From SB21 sp964415295 (GTDB lineage Bacteria; CLD3; SB21): a stretch of DNA of 10,936 nucleotides. The notes below the pieces were generated by a model. That model was not told the origin of the DNA. It did no database searches and saw only the letters and a list, made by a program, of their open reading frames with translations. The stretch covers positions 1 to 10,936 of the forward strand of contig CAYPYN010000018.1 in the NCBI GenBank assembly GCA_964415295.1. The letters are read 5' to 3'. Each line of letters begins with the position of its first letter. Position 1 is the first letter of the stretch. Positions 7,457 through 10,936 of the stretch are shown piece by piece. The position numbers and the translations under genes are program-made.

Positions 7457-8164
7457 TCAATGACCCAATTGAATCTCCGCGCCGCCGGTCAGTTGTAGTT
7501 TCTGAAATACGAGATCCTTGTCGCCGCCTAAACGAATCGCGTAGAGAGCTTGAGCGACAAATTTAAATGCTTTCGGCCCAAACTTCAGAGTAAGCGCCGG
7601 CTCTGCGAAATAAGCCTTAGGTGACGCGTGAGAAACAGAGAAACCGTTCTTAAATTTATAGTATTCTACTTTGACCACACGGCAAGAAAGTGAGGGGCCG
7701 CTGTGCCCGCCCGGAACACCAATGGAGGCTTGAACAAAGTAACGATGAAAGTAACCGGTAGTTCTTGTATCCTCGTCAAAAATGGACTCCATGAATTCAC
7801 TTTTGGAGCGAGTGCGCCCTCTGCCGTATCCGAAATACAATTCCCCGTTGCTTTTCTGCTCTTCATCTAGCGAGCCGTATATTCCGATCCCGCCTTCAAA
7901 AAATGTTTGTTTGCTCTCCCCGAGTGCCGGATCAAAAAGGAACTGCGAGCGGCTCATGGACCCATTAGCCATAATCCCCACATGGCCCACCGGTGAATAT
8001 GCACTTTGAATATCCCACCCACTAAAATTCCTCATATACGCCGATCCGTGAAACTCATTCTTCTTAGACAATAAAGGCGCATTGACGGCCGTAGGTATAT
8101 ACACCGGTCCGCAGGAAGCCATCATTAGCAGCAATACGAAAGCAAGGGATCGTAGACGAAGCAT
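7457..8164 (-). CDS. Predicted lipoprotein, possibly outer-membrane beta-barrel-like
   Basis: Unrecognised function. From the chosen start the product has 235 residues and a lipoprotein signal (MLRLRSLAFVLLLMMASC, with Cys18 as the lipidated residue; next residue Gly, so no Asp+2 inner-membrane retention signal). The mature part is rich in alternating aromatic and glycine residues in strand-like stretches (for example GELYFGYGRGR, YFHRYFVQASIG, and the end LQLTGGAEIQLGH), suggesting a beta-rich protein, perhaps a small barrel or barrel-associated protein at the outer membrane. The start at 8164 has GGAG five bases upstream. The open frame extends 30 codons further but that part lacks a signal and overlaps the neighbouring gene's end. 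It lies 22 bp after the 102-residue ORF and 12 bp before plsC. Confidence 0.85.
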   Translation of the reverse strand: MLRLRSLAFVLLLMMASCGPVYIPTAVNAPLLSKKNEFHGSAYMRNFSGWDIQSAYSPVGHVGIMANGSMSRSQFLFDPALGESKQTFFEGGIGIYGSLDEEQKSNGELYFGYGRGRTRSKSEFMESIFDEDTRTTGYFHRYFVQASIGVPGGHSGPSLSCRVVKVEYYKFKNGFSVSHASPKAYFAEPALTLKFGPKAFKFVAQALYAIRLGGDKDLVFQKLQLTGGAEIQLGH

Positions 8165-8186
8165 GTGTTCTCCATAATAAATAGAA

Positions 8187-8495
8187 CTATATCTTTTTTC
8201 CTGTGAGATGTATCCAAAATCTCGAGGTAGAGTAAACCAGCGGCCTTTTGTCAATCATGAGACCATTTTTTCCCAGTTCCGATAATACGGCCGAACAGAA
8301 TCCGGGTTTACCTTGAATCGTAAACGTTTCCCCCTGCCCGCTCGCAAATTCGTACTTTCCAAAAAGAAATACGGGATGTTCTTCCGAAGACTTCCATTCC
8401 ACAACAACCCGTTCCTCCGTCTGGAAGACATCCGCAATACGAGCTTTCATGGGTATCCTAATACTAACATCATGATGCGTAATTGTTCGTGCCAT
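8187..8495 (-). CDS. Hypothetical 102-residue protein
   Basis: Not recognised. It has no signal peptide or membrane segment, so it is probably cytoplasmic. Alternating hydrophobic residues (ERVVVEWKS, HPVFLFGKYEF, ETFTIQG, RFWIHLTG) suggest a small, mostly beta fold. It sits in an unbroken minus-strand run, 21 bp after one lipoprotein gene and 22 bp before another, which supports it being real. The ATG at 8495 has GGAT about eight bases upstream; an in-frame ATG at 8450 (Met16) has AGGAT at better spacing, giving an 87-residue product. I list the longer form, but the shorter is about as likely. Confidence 0.65.
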   Translation of the reverse strand: MARTITHHDVSIRIPMKARIADVFQTEERVVVEWKSSEEHPVFLFGKYEFASGQGETFTIQGKPGFCSAVLSELGKNGLMIDKRPLVYSTSRFWIHLTGKKI

Positions 8496-8516
8496 TGGAC
8501 TGATCCGCTGTTTGAG

Positions 8517-9002
8517 TTAACCCGGAGGTAAAGGCAATAGCAATTGAGCTTTCCCGACATTTTTGTTGCCACTAACAGAAAAAACTACAACGTAAGTATA
8601 GGCCGATGAAGATTGGCCGGTGGGAATGGGAAAAGTATGGACACCGCTGTAGCCGGAACTCAGGCTGCCTATCAAAACTTTGTTAGATGATGATGACAGC
8701 GAAGTTGCGCCGGAATTATCTGTTAACCAGAATTCGATCGTTCCGGTGGCGCCGGTTACTAGAAAATCATTGAGCGTTTCAAATGATTCCTCTAAGGTCG
8801 TTGTATTACGATATATCTCCATCTGACCGCCAGCAGTAGTCCCATTCATTCCTGTGAACAAACCAATACGGAAAAGCATCGGGTAAGTATGGCCGCCACT
8901 GCCCTCTGAGCCCGTCCCGCCATCGTTTGAGCAAGACAGAAAAAATAGCATCAACGTCAATACTATCGACGTCCTGATTAAACTATGTTGAGCTTTCGTC
9001 AT
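8517..9002 (-). CDS. Predicted small lipoprotein, Gly/Ser/Thr-rich
   Basis: Function unknown. The 161-residue product begins MTKAQHSLIR and has a hydrophobic stretch ending in the lipobox FLSC (Cys24), so it should be lipidated. After the cysteine comes a flexible SNDGGTGSEGSGG linker, then a Thr/Ser/Gly-rich, beta-looking domain (TGTIEFWLTD, AYTYVVVFSVSGN) ending in LLLPLPPG. The mature protein looks like a small surface or periplasmic beta-sandwich; no named domain is recognised. The start at 9002 is chosen for the signal peptide and for GGAT a few bases upstream; the frame runs 30 codons further upstream through sequence without a signal that covers the likely promoter. It leads the run with the 102-residue ORF (21 bp gap). 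Confidence 0.8.
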   Translation of the reverse strand: MTKAQHSLIRTSIVLTLMLFFLSCSNDGGTGSEGSGGHTYPMLFRIGLFTGMNGTTAGGQMEIYRNTTTLEESFETLNDFLVTGATGTIEFWLTDNSGATSLSSSSNKVLIGSLSSGYSGVHTFPIPTGQSSSAYTYVVVFSVSGNKNVGKAQLLLPLPPG

Positions 9003-9057
9003 GAAATATCCATTTCTAACTTCGGTTCTTGCTGGGAACTGATAATGAGCGCACCAA

Positions 9058-9086
9058 AAACTAATTCTACTTCCTAGCTTTGTCAA
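9058..9086 (-). promoter_or_regulatory. Probable sigma70-type promoter for the lipoprotein run
   Basis: Minus-strand TTGACA (9081-9086, perfect) is followed by a 17-bp spacer and TAGTTT (9058-9063, which keeps the T, A and final T of TATAAT). A start near 9051 would give a leader of about 50 nt before the lipoprotein ATG at 9002. The -10 match is weak, so the call is moderate. Confidence 0.5.
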
Positions 9087-9144
9087 TGACATTCATCAGG
9101 TTTTAGGAATAATATTGCTAGATAGCCACAAATCGTATGTCATC

Positions 9145-9177
9145 CGAAACGTCACCCCCCCCATTGAGACGGTTTCG
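9145..9177 (-). repeat. Inverted repeat with C8 run, just past a lipoprotein stop codon
   Basis: The arms CGAAACGTC (9145-9153) and GACGGTTTCG (9168-9177) pair over 9 bp with one bulged base. The loop contains a run of eight C (9155-9162; G on the minus strand). It starts at the base after the TAA of the gene at 9178-9681. There is no T tract, so a factor-independent terminator is unlikely; an mRNA 3'-end stabilising hairpin is possible. Confidence 0.45.
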
Positions 9178-9681
9178 TTAATCAAGTGCAAGCATCGGTT
9201 CTTCTGTAAGGGTAAGGGTATATCCGTTCTGTAGATCACCCTTAACGAGAATACGAACGGGTGTCACGTGGTCCTCTTTAACGCGCACGGTAATTCGTGC
9301 ATCAATGATACCGAATTGAGGTGAGTGGTATGTCTGTTGATCCTGATCTTTGACCGGTACCCAGACCCGGAAAGTGTAATTTTCAGGACGCTTTGCAATA
9401 CGCCGGCCTTCCCGTTCCTTTTGGTTTGGGTGTGAAACGGTTCTGCCCTCATACGTCTCACCGTCCTCAGTAACCAAGTAAATGCTTGGACTATTGAATA
9501 TGTGAGTAAATTCTGCCGGCCAAGAGATATCGCCATGGACGAAATAGAATTCTACATACCCGCGCTTCACACCAAGAGCTATGTTGTCCTTGACATAAGC
9601 ACTTGCACAGGAGGACAGAAACAAGAAAAAAAACGGTATCCATATGACTTTGATAAAGTCGTAACGCTCTTTTCTAGTCAT
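9178..9681 (-). CDS. Predicted small lipoprotein of unknown function
   Basis: Not recognised. The 167-residue product has a basic N-terminus (MTRKERYDFIK), a strongly hydrophobic core (IWIPFFFLFL) and the lipobox LSSC (Cys25). The next residue is Ala, compatible with outer-membrane sorting. The mature part (about 143 residues) alternates strands such as RGYVEFYFVHG, NYTFRVWVPV, ARITVRVKED and VRILVKG with charged loops, so it is likely a beta-sandwich. The ITVRVKEDHVTPVRI part looks like a strand pair from an Ig- or transthyretin-like fold, but I assign no family. The start has only a weak GAAGTG upstream. It stands apart, 147 bp after the cyclase-like gene (9682-9828, where I see no clear promoter or terminator) and 175 bp before the next lipoprotein. 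Confidence 0.8.
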   Translation of the reverse strand: MTRKERYDFIKVIWIPFFFLFLSSCASAYVKDNIALGVKRGYVEFYFVHGDISWPAEFTHIFNSPSIYLVTEDGETYEGRTVSHPNQKEREGRRIAKRPENYTFRVWVPVKDQDQQTYHSPQFGIIDARITVRVKEDHVTPVRILVKGDLQNGYTLTLTEEPMLALD

Positions 9682-9828
9682 GAACGCACTTCAATCTCGA
9701 GAATGTACTCATTATTCAGTTCTGCAAGAAATTAAAACCAATTGTGGATGAATAGCAAACTTGGCTAACAACGCATTACCAAGCCGGTCAAAGATGGAGA
9801 AAAAGAGGAAAGAAATCAAGCGGTAAGT

Positions 9829-10632
9829 TTATTTTTTCCAATGACCTTCGCCAAAGGTTTTGGCAAGATCGCCGTATTCTATTTTGAGGATCTCGCAAAG
9901 CTTCTTGAGCATTTCTTTGATTGCCGGTTTTTCAGGTTTGGCCAGACTGGGCGACAGCCGAAAAAGCGGCTGGGCTGTTTCCACACCTTTGAGGTTGTGC
10001 TCAAAAATATAGGCTACAAGTATCTTTTGGTTAATATCGTTCATCTTTCGGATGATCTGCGCCGATTCTTCGGAATTTTTTGCTTTCAGGGTCTGATTTA
10101 TCAATTCCGCGTAATCTTCGTCACATAATTTTTTGACCAACTTCTGATTCATTTCCTGGCCTATTATCAGATTGGTACGCGCGAGCATTTTCGTTACCGA
10201 TTCGATACGGGCGGCCGTATTGATCACCTGGCCTATGTAGGTAATTACTTGCCTGTCGGACTCAACAACCTGCACGCCGCGCAGATAACCACACTCCAGG
10301 CCTATGCCGAATCCAAGCTCATAACCTTTTTCCTTTTTGAACTGGGCAACACGAGTCGTAGCGATCTTTTCGAACGCCAGTGCAAATAAATACGCAGAAA
10401 CATAGTGAAATTCACCAAAAAAACAGAGCAGAAATCCATCGCCGGTGGAAGTATAATAGGCCCTTTCCCGGCCTTCGACGATTTTCAGCAGTTTCAATGC
10501 ATCGACAGTGATCGTCTGGAGGAACGAAAGAAATGCGTCCGGATCCTCCGATTCGAATTTCTGAAGGGTCGGCGTGAAATTTCTCAGATCGAACATCAAC
10601 GATGATGCTTCGCGCTTATCGAATCGGCTCAT
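9829..10632 (-). CDS. Class III adenylate/guanylate cyclase-like protein, stand-alone, atypical substrate residues
   Basis: The first 160 or so of 267 residues match the class III nucleotidyl cyclase catalytic domain, which makes cyclic AMP or GMP as a homodimer. Visible are the first metal Asp in MFDLRNFT (Asp15), the second in TGDGFL (Asp65), the FGIGLECGYLRG strand (108-119), and IGQVINTAARIES (133-145) with the transition-state residues Asn138 and Arg142. The purine-recognising Lys expected three residues before TGDG is Thr61. The partner position three residues before Gly134 is Thr131, as in class IIIb enzymes rather than the Asp of class IIIa. Activity and base specificity are therefore uncertain. 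There is no signal peptide, membrane segment or recognised sensor domain; residues 165-267 form a charged, mainly helical unknown tail. GGGAG lies six bases before the ATG. It has its own promoter and sits just downstream of a histidine kinase gene. Confidence 0.85.
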   Translation of the reverse strand: MSRFDKREASSLMFDLRNFTPTLQKFESEDPDAFLSFLQTITVDALKLLKIVEGRERAYYTSTGDGFLLCFFGEFHYVSAYLFALAFEKIATTRVAQFKKEKGYELGFGIGLECGYLRGVQVVESDRQVITYIGQVINTAARIESVTKMLARTNLIIGQEMNQKLVKKLCDEDYAELINQTLKAKNSEESAQIIRKMNDINQKILVAYIFEHNLKGVETAQPLFRLSPSLAKPEKPAIKEMLKKLCEILKIEYGDLAKTFGEGHWKK

Positions 10633-10740
10633 GGCGTTCTCCCGACGTAGTCTTTGGTTATGCGTTTTTCACCCTCAGCCCTGCCTGCGCAGATGCGAAA
10701 AGGAACATTAGCCGGGACTGTTTTGAGATGAGAATGAATT

Positions 10741-10769
10741 AATGTAAGCGACCATACGTCTATTGTCAA
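10741..10769 (-). promoter_or_regulatory. Sigma70-type promoter for the cyclase-like gene
   Basis: Minus-strand TTGACA (10764-10769, perfect) and TACATT (10741-10746, 4 of 6 including the key A2 and T6) are separated by 17 bp. The predicted start near 10734 gives a leader of about 100 nt before the ATG at 10632. The promoter lies between the kinase stop and the cyclase-like gene, so the latter can be expressed on its own. Confidence 0.75.
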
Positions 10770-10800
10770 CGGATATTCTGAATGGTGTAAACTGCACTTA

Positions 10801-10936
10801 TCAGTGGCTCTGCGGCACGGGTAACTCAATATAGAAGTCCGAACCTTTTTCCGGAGTGGACTTGAAGTAAATTTTTCCTTGATGCTGGTGAATGATGCCA
10901 TAGGCCAGAGAAAGGCCCAAACCCTTACCTTCGCCC
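10801..10936 (-). CDS. Sensor histidine kinase, C-terminal end of the ATPase domain
   Basis: Only the last 44 residues are in the window; the gene continues past the high-coordinate edge. They contain the G2 box GKGLGLSLAYGII, then HQHQGKIYF, STPEKGSDF and YIELPVP, the usual end of the HATPase_c domain of two-component sensor kinases (after the ATP lid). The protein ends at that domain with PQSH, so no receiver domain follows. TGA is backed up by an adjacent in-frame TAA. Its sensor part and partner regulator are outside the window. It is 168 bp upstream of the cyclase-like gene, which has its own promoter, so a functional link is possible but not shown. Confidence 0.93.
   Translation of the reverse strand, partial: GEGKGLGLSLAYGIIHQHQGKIYFKSTPEKGSDFYIELPVPQSH

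Noticed and set aside
10629..10901. Minus-strand 90-codon open frame between the cyclase-like gene and the kinase
   Set aside because: It overlaps the kinase C-terminus in another frame, the promoter at 10741-10769 and the cyclase start; its sequence resembles no protein.

Overview
The window reads as bacterial chromosome with every recognisable gene on the minus strand. Genes in the translation apparatus (tuf, two tRNAs, alaS), amino-sugar metabolism (a glmM-type mutase) and phospholipid synthesis (plsC) are mixed with secreted or lipoprotein genes of unknown function. Several starts have clear AGGAG-like ribosome binding sites, and two promoters match the sigma70 consensus (TTGACA, 17 bp, TATATT or TACATT). 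The mutase has the SVSGIRG form of the N-terminal signature, which I associate with Bacteroidetes/Ignavibacteria/KSB1-like (FCB group) lineages, and there are many lipobox lipoproteins. An FCB-group or neighbouring Gram-negative bacterium is my best guess. It is an inference, and the species cannot be named. No phage, IS element or CRISPR array was seen.

Layout from the low-coordinate end, which is downstream for all genes. 1-109 is the start of tuf (EF-Tu). It is preceded by tRNA-Thr(GGT) and tRNA-Gly(TCC), and all three are probably read from one strong promoter at 468-496 with an A/T-rich UP-like tract. 549-582 is a hairpin terminator. 604-1755 encodes an exported protein joining an LPP20-like N-terminus to a lectin-like C-terminus. 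1809-5941 holds a GlmM-type phosphohexomutase with an unusual basic N-terminal extension, then alanyl-tRNA synthetase, only 8 bp apart. 6010-7444 holds a multi-pass membrane protein and a PlsC-type acyltransferase separated by 1 bp. 7457-9002 is a compact run of a lipoprotein, a 102-residue unknown and another lipoprotein, led by a probable promoter at 9058-9086. 9178-9681 is a third small lipoprotein. 9829-10632 is a stand-alone class III nucleotidyl-cyclase-like protein with its own promoter at 10741-10769. The window ends in the C-terminus of a histidine kinase (10801-10936).

Tight spacing suggests transcription from about 9050 down through the two lipoproteins, plsC, the membrane protein, alaS and glmM. 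The envelope theme (lipoproteins, a phospholipid acyltransferase, an amino-sugar mutase) is consistent but not proof of a shared pathway. The best candidates for new biology are the cyclase-like protein lacking the usual purine-recognising lysine, the His/Asp-containing membrane protein coupled to plsC, the LPP20/lectin fusion, and the cluster of unrecognised lipoproteins.
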